Assembly (NCBI GenBank): GCA_900312665.1
Contig: ONZQ02000003.1
Coordinates: 2,409,968 to 2,473,967 of the forward strand
Reading direction: 5' to 3'
Length of the DNA: 64,000 bases
From: Cephalotrichum gorgonifer
Taxonomy: Eukaryota > Ascomycota > Sordariomycetes > Microascales > Microascaceae
The notes beneath the pieces were generated by a model. The model had not been told where the DNA came from. It was given only the letters and a program-made list of their open reading frames with translations, and did no database searches. The position numbers and the translations under genes were made by a program. Position 1 is the stretch's first letter. Every line of letters begins with the position of its first letter. Shown in pieces: positions 1 through 11,290 of the stretch.

Positions 1-2716
1 ACATTCTCGCGCTCCGTGCCCCGCCCGCCTCGCAGTCTCGGCGGCCAGGCGGGGCCCTTCATCGGCCTTCTCAAGACTCCGTGTCCGATCTGGCCAAATT
101 TCACATCCCGTTCCCTTTCTCTCTCTCCTGAGCTTCCCCTTTTTTAATGTTTGAGCACGGAAGGAAGGGGACCAGGGGACCGGGGACCGGGGGGTCTATT
201 AGCATAATTTGCAGTTTTTTTTTTTTGTTTACGACTGGGCCAATCGCCAATTGGCGCAGTATTTTACGCTTTTGGGAAACGAAGTAGTACTAATAATACG
301 CACTCGCTGAGATTGCTGACGGCCTTTCGCTGATACCTACCTACCTACCTACCTGTCCTACCCTTACCAGAAGAGGAATAAACATTGCAGACGGGCAGAC
401 GGGTTAATTAGGGATTCCTTCTCTCTCTCTCTCGAGGCGGGAAGATTAGCGGGGGGTTTACCTCGTTTGGGTAAGACGAGGTACCTTTTCGGTGTGAATT
501 AAAGGTGAGTGCTCCTGGTATCCACCGTGCATGTCAGATACGTTCCCATACGCGTACTCGTATACAGGCGTAACATGGCTTGGAATCCAGGGAAAAGTAT
601 ACGTCCTCCCTTCCCGTCAACCAAGGGGACACCACGATGTAGCTCGGAAGCATATTGCAACCAATTTGAAATCTCGACCACTCCCTGGCCTAGAAATCCG
701 TCTGCCTAACTCAAAAACGTGGGATACGCCCGTTTGGAAACACGCCCCTCCCCCCAGATTACTTCCCTATCCAGGTAAAACACTTGTAATATCAGCGACA
801 ATGATGAATCCACGTCATCTTCATAGCCACCGTGGACAAACCGAGTCTCTCTCTTTCTTCTAGTTACTCTCTCCCTTCCCCGCACACCCCCACCACCCCC
901 TTTTTTTTTCCCCGATCCCAAAGTTACGGGTAAGAAGATTAGCCTCGTGAGATTGTGGCATTGGGAAGGAATGACGGTGGGAGGAATGACGGTTACACGG
1001 GTGACGACTTGTTCTCGAACTCAGCCCCATGCTCACTCCCCCCTCCTCGCATCTCGCATTCGCAAACGGGTTTTACTGGCGTGAGATTCGAAAATAGCGA
1101 AAGCGAAAGAGAGTGAGAAGGGATTAACGGAGGCGGAGTTAAGCCGAGTTTCGGAGATCGGACTTTAGATGCGGCCGAAAAAAAATAAGTGTGGCACACA
1201 CACCCACCCCAGTGTTACGTCTATCTGTCGTACGAGTACGACGGGTACGATGCAGCAAATGTGTGGAGTCCCGATTCTGATTCTGCCTGCAGGCCCTGCT
1301 TGAGCGGAGAATGAAATCCTTCCCTCCCAGGAATGCAATCCCCAAGGATAGCGGTTCAAAGGGCGTACCAAGGTCTCACTCGCCCCCTCGCCATGAAAGT
1401 GGCAGCAAAAGATACCTCGCAGGTATCATCAATGACACAAACTGCAACGATGAAGGCGACTGGGCACAGACCCCTCTAGTGGGCCCTTTTTCTCTTCTGA
1501 TCGACAAATCTCCATTCTGATCTTGCCACCTGCTCGAGTCAGACAGTTTCCTTATACAAACACGTACTTCGTACATATTTTGAGAGCGGCGGCGGGCGGG
1601 TCCCATCATAATACCCCATAATTCATAACCCCGTCCCCGTTCAACACCCGAACTCATTCGGACCCTACCCGTGCTTGGCCCCACTAATAAAAGCTAATGT
1701 TGCCAACTCGGATCCCGTAGCTCGCACATTCTAGCGCACTTATTAAACCCCGAAAAAAGGAGGACCAAAAAAGTTATGAACCTCATCCCGCGGAACTCCT
1801 CCTCCCCGAAAATCCCTGCATAACTAACCAGCACCACCACACCACCACACCACACACCAACCCCGCCCGCCCTTTCTGTGTTTAAAGATGCCGCTTAATA
1901 CCGACGTGACTCGGAGTATTCTCGGGGCGCCCTGAACTGCAGACCCCACAATTTCTCCCGATCTCTCCAAGCTCTGGCACCTCTCAAGGCTCCCGACAGT
2001 GACGGCCGCGCGAACTCGGAACTCCGGCCCAGGTATCATCCACTTCTGGAGCTTACACCCAGACTTGTATACAATCCCAATGCAACGGCACGGCTCCTCC
2101 TTGCCGGGTCGACTTGTCCAAATCCGGCATCCCCATGCCGAGAAGCCCTCGGTGTCGTCGACCTAGTACCTCCGACATGTTCCTTGTTCTCGAAGGGATG
2201 AAGGAATGTGGGGGTTGGTATCGACACACCCTCACCTCGTGATACATGCTGGTGCCGTTAATCCGAGTTTTGATTCAGGTCATGCACATTGCCATGCTCA
2301 TGTCACTATGAGTACATTTCAACAAGCTAACCGGGCGAGCTTTGGTCAATTCATCTCTGTATTACAAGTAGACCTGCAGTATGCAGCGCAAAGCATTTGT
2401 TTGCCTTTGTCCCTGAAACCACCCGCGGCCCGCGGATATACTAGTCATAGGGACCCCACCAAATCTGCTCCCGTTCCTGTCAACGGAAGCCATCACCGCT
2501 CGCCTAGTTTTTCCACGACGATACGCTTGTACATCCCGAAAGCCGAAAGCCGAACATAATATGACCTCTGTCCAAACCCACCGTATCACACTCGTGTAAG
2601 TGTTCCGGATCTCAACCCACCCCCAAAACAACACAGACAAGATCCGTGTCCTTCCGACGGGCCCTTGCTATGACGTAATGGCTCTGGCTGTGATCCACAC
2701 ACTTGAACGACAGCTC
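1..2716. other. intergenic, no gene seen
   Basis: No frame here has protein-like composition, a family motif or a plausible intron chain; the open frames are short and overlap on both strands. It holds simple repeats ((TACC)5 at 334-353, a CT run near 420-433), several A/T homopolymers, and two copies of the dispersed octamer TACTCGTA/TACGAGTA (555-562 and 1231-1238). The last few hundred bases would be the 3' flank of the minus-strand helicase gene. Confidence 0.6.
334..353. repeat. (TACC)5 microsatellite
   Basis: Five perfect tandem copies of TACC in intergenic DNA. Confidence 0.9.
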
Positions 2717-5332
2717 TTATCCAATCTTCACATATTGGCCGCGGTCAAAGACATCCCGCCACATCTTCATGAGGAAAGACGTATCCCTTAATCGCCCGTC
2801 AACCTTCCGCCTCAACATCCGAGGATTCATCACAATAAACTCGGCCTGCCGTGCCCGCGTGATGGCGACACAGAGCCGATGGGCATCATCCATGAACCCC
2901 GGGCTTCGCGTTCGTACCAAGTCTAGAAACACAACATCTGCCTGATGACCTTGCGCAGTATCTACTGTGCGGATGTCGACTCGAGACTGGACCGATTGGT
3001 CGAGATGCCGAACGAGTAGCTTGTAATGGGCAATAGCTGCCCGGTACGGGGCGATGATCATGATGGTGCCTGGCTCTTCGACACTATCCACTCGTCGGAA
3101 CTTCTCGTCCGCGACTAGCTCCTTAACACGAGCCATCACCCAGGCTTGATGTTTCTCGTTGGAGTAGCTGCGCGCGTCAACGGCCTCCTGCGCTCCCACG
3201 ATGTGTACCAGTACACGGGGCTCGGCGCAGTCACGACCTGTCATCCTTTCAAGGTACGCGTGGACGATATGAGTAAGGGTTGGTGGGAGCCTTTTATCAA
3301 GCGGAATCCCAGATCGCATCTTCGAGCCATAGAATAGCTTAGATGCTAGCCGCTCCAGGTTCCCATAACACCTATGGTTGATTTGGAGGGCGTGCCTCAA
3401 TGCGCCAGCGCGATCCGCACGTTCCATCATGCTGACTGTCAGTTGCTGGCAGAACGGGTTTGATAGTAGCACCTCATCCTTCCTAGCCGGCGAGCCTGAG
3501 CTGGCAACAAACGGCTTAGTCTGCCTGAAGTCCCCGGTAAAGATCCACACGATGGGAGAGAAGAAGGCGATCGGGATCAGGCTAGTCAGCTCCCGAGCGT
3601 GCGGTGCCTCGTCGAGAAAGACAATATCCGCCGGAAACATCTGCGGAAAGTTGCCGTATGCCGATACTGGCGTCGTCGCGATAAAATCCACCTCCTTGAG
3701 TACATCCTGGTAGAGCCTGTACACGCAACTTCGAAGTGACTTGGCTTCTCCCGGCGTCTGGGCCCCACCCTCAAGGAGCTTCCCTAGAGACTTTGCAAGC
3801 GAAACGTATTCTCCGTCCTCATGTTGACGAAAATGCTCCCAGGCAGCCTGGTCAAGTGTCGGGGCTTTGGTCTGGCTCAGGACCTCCTGGTTGCGGGCTG
3901 TGGATATAAACTGCAAAGTGAAGTCTGGGTGCAGCTCCTCCCCTGACGAGGAATTCGCCGCATCGAGTCCCTTTTGAGCGCTGCCATCGATGTACTTGCT
4001 CTGTCTCAGCTCGTACGGCCAGCCATACATACGAATGACTTTTCTCTTCAAACCGGCAGCTTTAACTAGACGGTACATGCGATCGGCGACATCATCAACC
4101 GGTTTGTTAACGTCAACTTTTGACAGTGTTAGCGGTTAGGATTAGGGGCTAGGACCAGACGGGTTGGGGCTACATACTCATGTACAACACCCTGACTCGG
4201 TGGTCTGTGGTGTTCCCCGGGATCGTCTTCGCCATCGCGATTGCGGCCACCAAGAGATTCCAGTGTGTTTTCCCAGCCCCGGGGCAACCAGAAACCATGT
4301 GCAGTCGGGCCGGTACACTCTCGAGCCCATAATATGCCCCAAGGTGGTCTTCATTTAGATCTTTGAACATTTCGATGAGCTTTTGAGGGAGGGTACCTCG
4401 AAGAGGGTCCCTCATGTGGGGGAGAAGCTCAAACAGGTTGATTGAACTTGGAGGCTCTTGGCTGAAGTCAAGCATCCAAGTGAATGCCTCCAGTGAATGG
4501 GGCTGGGCCTCTCGGTCCTTGTTGCGCTTGGGCTCGGAAAGGAAGTTGAGTGCTGACATCTCAGCTAGGTAGCTGGTGAGGATGAGCCCAATGCGGAGAA
4601 TGATATTTACGGAGTTGTCTGCGTGCAGAGATCCAGGCTCGAGAGTAGAGTGGCTCTCCACTGCGGCGAACTGCGCCAGGATTTTAGACACAACCTCTGC
4701 CAGTCTTTTGCCAGCCGGTGGGAGCACCTTAAAGGCTACGAGCTCGGAGTACGCTGGTGTAGAGCTCTCGAATGGGTTGTCAACCCGTGTCGCCGGCATG
4801 AACCCCGTGGCAACATGCTTCCCACCAACTACTGCCATCTTATCGATGTACAATTCTTTGGTTAATGTTAGCGGTCAGAACTAGCGGTCGGGATAAGAAC
4901 CCTGCGGTTACCTACCACACGACTCCCCGAGTTTGGGGAAATCGGTGCCCTGCGCGGGGGGGTTCACGAGGATGAGCCACTCCCGACGTCCCCCATGCAG
5001 TGGCTTGGGCTCGGAGAGAGGGCCCAGAACCCAAGCGGAGAACGATGTGCGAGCATCATTGAAGGCTCGGATGCGAAGCTCCTCGTTTCTTAACTCCACA
5101 GTGGCGCCCCCACCATGTCTGGCTCGAAATTCGGTTACCGAAAAGGCATCAACGGGCGCCTGGAGGTCAAGGTGTTTGATCGTGTTCTCAAAGGATAGCT
5201 AGACAAAGTTAGTTCTCATGCTGTTGAGCGGAGAGCTGGCTAGAGGATGCCCGAGTATAGGAGCCTCACCTTGTTGAAGGTCTCCGCTGTACCCTCAACA
5301 GGAGAGCACTGGGTCGTGGGAACAGTCTTCAT
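2717..5332 (-). CDS. SF1 helicase, Upf1/NAM7-like (orphan fungal helicase)
   Basis: The gene model has four exons on the minus strand: 5270-5332, 4916-5198, 4178-4855 and 2717-4116. Together they give 807 residues with all junctions in phase. Each intron (71, 60 and 61 nt) has a GT donor and a CTAAC branch site just before the AG. Helicase motifs appear in order: Walker A GCPGAGKT near residue 305, Walker B FLDEA near 510, GDFRQ near 536, TVDTAQGHQADVV near 725 and RLCVAITRAR near 755. This is the AAA_11/AAA_12 (DNA2/NAM7) superfamily-1 arrangement, so it should be an ATP-driven nucleic-acid translocase. The N-terminal 300 residues are not recognised. No nuclease or Rep domain is visible, so it is neither Dna2 nor a Helitron. 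A CTAAC...TAG acceptor-like signal lies directly upstream of the chosen ATG, so an extra 5' exon, perhaps untranslated, is possible. The substrate is unknown. Confidence 0.85.
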
Positions 5333-7669
5333 TTCCTATTTGCGAGAATAGCTGTTAGCAGTTAGTACTTGCTGGGGGATGCACGAGGACCGCCCCCGTG
5401 ATGTATGCAGAAACATGAGGACTTTGGCATGTATTGGGATGGGAACAGGCCCCAGGGAGCCATGCCTTGGACTGACGTATCTCCCATCTGTTTGTTGATA
5501 GAATAGTTACTGAATCCTCCACGTTTCTTAGGATATGATGCTCTCATAAAATGAAGACAGTCAAGTCGCATGGATTAGTGGAGAGACGTGTGGGAATGGT
5601 GCTGGCTGGGACTATTTCGCTACCTATTTCCCTGCTGGTACAATCTCGCGACCACCTGAGGGCATCTTAATGAGGAAGAGGCTCACATGGAGGCGAGGTT
5701 GGGCGCGCCTTCCTTCTGTACTTTCCACGGCCTATGGTGACCAAATTGAGGGTTCCTTCCTTCTATTGTTATCACGCATAGTAGTGAGATGGGGTGATCC
5801 TTCCTTCGGCGGTTGCCGCAGCTCGGGGAGGTGAGATTGAGGGGCTCCTTCCTTCGGTGTTTGCTACAGTTCTTAGAGAAGAGGTTGAGGGTTTTCCTTC
5901 GGTATATTACGGCTCGTGCGTGTGAGGTTGAGAGCTCGATGCTTTGGTATACGGCAGCCCATAGATGTGAAACTGGAAGCCCTTTGGTCTGCTGCAACCT
6001 ATTGTACCCAAACCTAACAGGAGTCGGACAGACAATCTCCTAGCGCTTCTGGGCGAGGGTCGAATACCTCGGAATATGAGGTCCAGGGAGGCTTCGTCTT
6101 GCGTCTCAGCACATTGTTTACGGCGAACTGCTTGGGATGTTAATCCGGAGATGCTGTTATAGATTTTGAGAAGCTGAAGCCTGCCCTGGATGCATCCTGG
6201 CATACTAGCTAACTGAAATGGGGGCTACTCATGGTTGAGGCTGACGAGATCAAAGTCAACTCCAACTATCTGTTTCATCCTTGCGGGCAACTGCATGATA
6301 ATGAGGACTTGATCACTTCAATTTCGTCAAGGGAGACTTGCCACTCGTAGTGATGGGTACTACTATTCCCAGAAATTCAAACACTGATGGAGGCCTCTTC
6401 TCTTAATGGGGCGATGATCCTCGCCTGCAAATCGTTTTTTCTTGCCGTAACGTTGAAACATACATCCCAGGCGCGGTTACCATAGTTGAAGACGGGTATG
6501 GTTTTGTCCGCGGACCAGAGATTACGTATGGAGTGGTAATAGTTGGAGAAGGGCTGGGTACTCCGTATTTTCCTGGAAGTTAAGAGCCGACATTGGGAAT
6601 GACCTACTAGTACTACATCGTCGAACCCTGGCTGTTCTATTTTCGTCTCAGCACGAGATTTGGAGTACCCATATTCTCGTACTTGTATTATGCAGTCTTC
6701 GGGGATACCGCTATTCCGAATTAAGCTAGATATCCACCCAGTATAACGACCAACGACTTGTACTTCGTACTATTCTCCCTTGTCCAATCCGCACTATGGA
6801 AATTGCACCGCAAGGGTTCAAGAGGGAGCCAGCCAAGTATACAGTGGACAAGGTCATTCCGGGGGAGAGTGCCTTGCCGTGACCCAAGTTCCAGGATCAC
6901 ACGTCATTCAATTTCGAAGGCATGGTTTTATCAATCGCAACTCGCGCCTCGTAGGTCCAGCCACATTGGAATTGGCATGTGAGTAAAACAAACGCGGCGT
7001 CGGAGGGAGGCTAAGTCAAGGGACGTAGCACCAGCCCTAGGAATCATAACCATCAGTAATGTTAAAAGAGTACTATCATGGCGGTACACTGTGCGTTGCA
7101 CGGGTGGTATCTCGCTAACGATTTTCCCACGGGGCTGGGGCTTGGAGGCCGCCAAGTGGGCCAATCCGGTTCGTTTCCTACCTCTGTCATGCTCCCCGTC
7201 CCTTGGCCCCAGAGCAGGGTCCATGTGTCTTGTCTCGGCGCTTGGGCTTGTTTCCAGCAGCTGACCCAAGCCGCTACCACCACCCACCACCGCTCTTGCT
7301 CCATCCCGAGTGCTCTGTGAATTCATTGGAAAAACGTGCCTCTCATCATGATGCTTCCCGCCGCCTCTTGTTGCGTGAAGCAACAATGAGAACTACTGAA
7401 ATTGAGACAGGTACGACCTGTGTCTTCTTATTCACCCCGTGCGACCTCACCGACGGCACCACCTTGGGCGAGAGCCTGTCGTCGTCGTCTCCCTCGAGCC
7501 GTTTCCCCAGCGGAGCCGCGTCTTTGAGCACCGCTCCACCCGCAGCCTCGCCGCCAATCCATCGCAGCCGAACCTATCCTCTCTTCGAAGACCATCCATT
7601 TCCATCGACGTACTAGCACCAGTCGGACGGCCGAATCTTCAACTGGTGACGCCCAACGATACCGTCGAG
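5333..7669. other. intergenic with decayed tandem repeat
   Basis: About 2.3 kb between the divergent helicase and zinc-finger genes. The only clear structure is the degenerate repeat at 5690-5965. TACTCCGTA occurs at 6559-6567. The last 300 bases may hold a short 5' exon of the zinc-finger gene (see that entry). No other coding signal is convincing. Confidence 0.5.
5690..5965. repeat. degenerate tandem repeat, period about 48 bp
   Basis: Five to six diverged units recur with a core of TTGAGGG-N-CCTTCCTTCGG. The cores at 5835 and 5883 are exactly 48 bp apart; others are spaced about 43-52 bp. On the minus strand one frame stays open through every unit and reads about 16-residue repeats with an RRK(E/D) core. 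Whether it is translated is unknown. Confidence 0.7.
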
Positions 7670-9588
7670 ATGCCGACAATTCCCTCAGGGCTGGCCCTCC
7701 AGCCGAGGGGCCTCCAGCCGAGGGGGGGCCTATCCGGTGGTGCTAAAGCTGGTATATCTGTTGGCGCCATCATCGGGGGCGCCCTCATAATGTTTTGTCT
7801 TTGGCCTTTTATCGCCCGAGTTATTCGCCGCCGCCGAAGACGACATGCGCATTCGGAAACCGCTTCGGTCGCGGAGCGGCCACCGTCCGTCAGCGCCCCG
7901 CCAATGGCTCAAACCCAGGAAGATTCCGGCGAGCGGCGTATGTCGACCGATTCATTTCGTCTGGGGCCTATGCATCGTCAGTCAACGAAAGACGTCACGC
8001 TTGGTTCTCTCGGCGACACGGAGGCCTCAACCCCGCCCGCACCTCTCACATCCGTGGGGATCGCCGGTGGGCCACATTCGGGATCTCCGATATCTGCACC
8101 GCCACATATCGATACCGACCTGGCGCAAACGGTTGCCTCCTCTGGGAGGAGGGGCTACAGCGACAGCTACTACAATACAGACATCCCCACCGAAGCTTTT
8201 GGTCTCCCCAAGTGGGACAACAAACAGACCTCTCGTTCTGGCCTAACAAGATCATCGAGCAAGTTCAGTGCCTCCTCATTATTTGGCTCGATATTCCGGC
8301 GAGGGACGACCTCTCGGAAGAACACAGGTGCCTTGGGAGAGAACATCACTCCATTGGGTCTCTCAGAGTCTCCCACCCAGCTTGAACCTCCGGCCAACGT
8401 CCTGTCACGATCTTCTTTCTCGTCTCGTTCTTCACGCTCTTCACGCTCGTCACGCTCGTCCCACTCATCTGAGGAAGGGGGCCGAGGTCTAGACCTTAGC
8501 GAGATCGAGTTCCCCGCCGTTTCCCCCCCTCCAGCACCTCCTCTACAGCCGTCACCAGGGACGGTAAATCCAATGGAAGTCATGGGGGCAACAACGAGGA
8601 CGGAACAGACCTGGCGAATAAACGCCGAGCTCATGAACCTGACTGCGTCCCCTCCTAGCCACAGCACATACGCCGACCCCTCGGCCGATGCCTTCCAATA
8701 TGCAGAAGCCCAGCCGGCCCCAAACGGCAACCAAACCGCATACACGTCCCCGCAGTCACCCGAGGAAGAGTTTGTCCCTGAAGGCTTTGTCCCCGAGCCT
8801 GTCTTCCTCGATTATTACCCTGACAACAACTATGCCGATGGGGGTAGCCATCTCGGGGGACCGGAATTCGCTCTAACAGAGCCATCCGCGGACGTTCCTG
8901 TTAAGGACGGGGCAGCCTTACCTGCCACAGCGTTCGACATAGTTCCGCCGCTCAATGCCCAGGCACCTCCTCACTCTCGTCATCGATACTCGAGCTCTGC
9001 CGACATCTACTATACTGACAACTCGGCACATTCCACTCCATTCCCCGCGCACTCTCCCTCTGGGGCCTCCACTCTAAACACTCCAGATACCCGAATTAGC
9101 GACGCGACCCCATCACCAAAGCCTGACAGCCTGGACGTCAAGCACGGCTCTTCGCCAAACTCAGGCCTATCCTCACCCCCTCAGACCCCTCAGGTCCTAG
9201 TCTGCAACAAGTGCAACCAGAAATTCGATCAACCCCACAAGCTAAAGTATGCCTGAATCTCTAACCCCGAATCCCTATGAAATCTTCTCGAGCTAACCGT
9301 TATCGCAGTCACCACAAGCGGTACCATGATAGGCCACATGTGTGTGAGCGGGCAGGCTGTGGGAAGCGGTTCGGCACCAAGACTCACCTGGACCGCCATG
9401 TCAACGATAAACATGAGCAAACGCGGCGGTACCACTGTCCGGAGCAGACGTGCTCATATTCGAGACATGGGGGAAAGTCGTTCCCTCGCAAGGACAACCT
9501 GCGAAGGCACATGAACAACATCCACAACCAAAGCCCACAACCCGATCAGGAATTCGAGTTCGTCGATGTTGTAATGACAGGCTCATGA
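7670..9588 (+). CDS. predicted single-pass membrane protein with three C-terminal C2H2 zinc fingers
   Basis: Two exons, 7670-9246 and 9309-9588, joined across a 62-nt intron (GTATGC donor, CTAAC branch), give 618 residues. Residues 28-49 form one hydrophobic helix preceded by Gly-rich sequence and followed at once by six or more arginines, a strong stop-transfer signal that places the long C-terminal part in the cytosol. The middle is Ser/Pro-rich and disordered, with an SRSSRSS run. The last 110 residues hold three C2H2 fingers. Finger 1 is C512-x2-C515-x12-H528-x3-H532 and is completed by splicing across the intron. Finger 2 is C538-x4-C543-x12-H556-x4-H561. The third, with Cys and His ligands, follows. 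The start is uncertain. The frame is open upstream, and a first exon at 7386-7410 joined to 7618 would also be in phase and lengthen the N-terminus. The fingers suggest DNA binding and the TM helix suggests membrane tethering; both are inference. Confidence 0.75.
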
Positions 9589-10143
9589 AGTCAACCACTT
9601 GCTCCATTGGGCACAGAACAGCACATCACCTCACGAGTGTCCTACTCGCAGAATCGATTTTCCTCGACCTTTTAGCCTCCCACACGGGGAAGTAGGGCGC
9701 ATCGGCGGCACGGCATTCGTCTTTCTCGATGCCAATGGCGTAGACCACGCCTGCCACCGGTCAATGGCGACGAGTCGAGCACCTTGATTATGGATGGCTA
9801 AGTTTGAACTTGACTGTCACGGCTGAGATTGGGGCGCTCATTCCTCTCGCTACCGCTCGCACCATCGACGCCATCGCGCGATAGGTAGGCATTGGAGACG
9901 CCCCTATACCGAACCCTTGTCGAACCGAGGTCGTATATGGGAGGGAACCGGGGGGTTAGTGAGCCGTATATTTTGTTCCCGGCGTTTTTTTTTTAGCGAT
10001 TGCAATCATTATGGGTCAGGTGTCTGGGTATATAGGGCTGGTAAAACCAGAAGGGTGACTTGTATGAATGAAAAGCTTAGGGCGGCTATTACACTCTGCC
10101 CCCTTGAAATATGAAGAACGGCACGATCCGGCAGTAGAGTCAA
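9589..10143. other. intergenic between convergent genes
   Basis: 3' flanks of the zinc-finger gene and RRP40. I see no gene or conserved element; one T8 run lies near 9985-9995. Confidence 0.6.
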
Positions 10144-10955
10144 TCATCGTGAATTTAGTATCTTGCGCACTAGTTTCTTCTGCTGGTCAACACCCAGCTT
10201 GTGCTCATCCGTCTGCACAATCGCCTTCCCCACAGCGATAACCGTCGCGACATCCTCGCTATTTACCCAGACCCTACCATTGCGCCCCACCGCAGTCTCA
10301 AAAGCCAATCCTCCATTCTCTAGCTCCTCTAGGACAACAACCTTTCCTTCTTCGACGGATTTGTTCATGAGAAGCCTCCTTGACATTCCAAGCGAGATCT
10401 TGAACACCATTCCACCAACGAGGGGGCCCAGCCCATCGGCCTTGCCCGTTGCTTGGGAGACGCACTCCAGCTCCGGGTCCATGTGCTTGTTGGCGAGGGT
10501 GACGCGGGCGTAGACCAGGGCGCCGGCGTTGAGATTCGGCTTCGTCTTCTTGGTTGCGAGCTCGAAGGAAAGATGGGGGAGGGTCGCGGTGGCCGCGTAG
10601 TCGGAGAGGGAGACGTGGTAGAGTTCTGCGGCGGAGCGGGTGACGGCGCCGATGACGAGGTCGCCGACATTGGGGAGGTACTGGATGGAAGGGTTAAGAG
10701 TCAGTTGGGCGGGCACTATTGGGGCGGATATGAGTATAGGGTGCGAGAGATACGTACGCGCCCTGCGCTCTGCTCAACCCATATCGAATTCTTCTTCTTG
10801 TCCGTGAGGAGGGCGCCAGCGAGGGTGGGTATGAGGTCGCTCGGAGGAACAAGGCGCAGACCGGGGCCGATGCGGAGTGGGTTTTTTGGGTGTTGTGGTA
10901 TTAACGACTCATCAATTTCGTCCCCTGGAAGGACGTATACGGCGTTTCTAGCCAT
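10144..10955 (-). CDS. RRP40: exosome cap subunit Rrp40 (EXOSC3)
   Basis: Two exons, 10758-10955 and 10144-10680, with a 77-nt intron (GTACGT donor) encode 244 residues, close to the yeast protein. The N-terminus has the VLPGDEI signature. After the splice comes the S1 domain opening YLPNVGDLVIGAV, and near the C-terminus a KH-type segment contains the GRNGRVWVNS motif (GxNG). Rrp40 is one of the three S1/KH cap proteins of the RNA exosome, which guides RNA into the 3'-5' degradation and processing core in nucleus and cytosol. The ATG was chosen at the start of the conserved N-terminus; the frame stays open upstream but is not family-like. It is divergently paired with SSZ1, 335 bp away. Confidence 0.95.
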
Positions 10956-11290
10956 TGTGATGAGAGCTGGGTTATCGAGTCTTGAACCGCGAGGCCTGAA
11001 GCCTGCGAAACCTTCTTTTTCCAGTACTGCGCTTGGTTTGGTTGGATGTCTAAACGGAGCCGGCTTATGTAATGTGGTGTGGATAGTGGGGGGTTCGCCC
11101 GATAAGGCCACGGCAGGGGTAAGGATTGCACTATCGCAGCCCAGTCTGAGAAAAAAAATTGGATGTGAGAATTTGAATCCGAAAACCCCCACCATATCTA
11201 GACCCTCACCTCGACTCCTCCCGACCTTTCAACCACTTATACGGACCCGACACATCTTCCTCTCTTCTTTCAGGCGCGAGATACATTAAT
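10956..11290. promoter_or_regulatory. shared divergent promoter region RRP40 / SSZ1
   Basis: Only 335 bp separate the two start codons, so both promoters must lie here or overlap the neighbouring 5' UTR. No specific factor site was identified with confidence. Confidence 0.5.

Noticed and set aside
2717..5332. Helitron or other transposon origin for the helicase gene
   Set aside because: No Rep/HUH domain, no terminal features and intact spliceosomal introns; the motifs are Upf1/NAM7-like rather than Pif1-like.
5690..5965. CRISPR array
   Set aside because: Repeats are diverged, lack constant spacers and the DNA is fungal.
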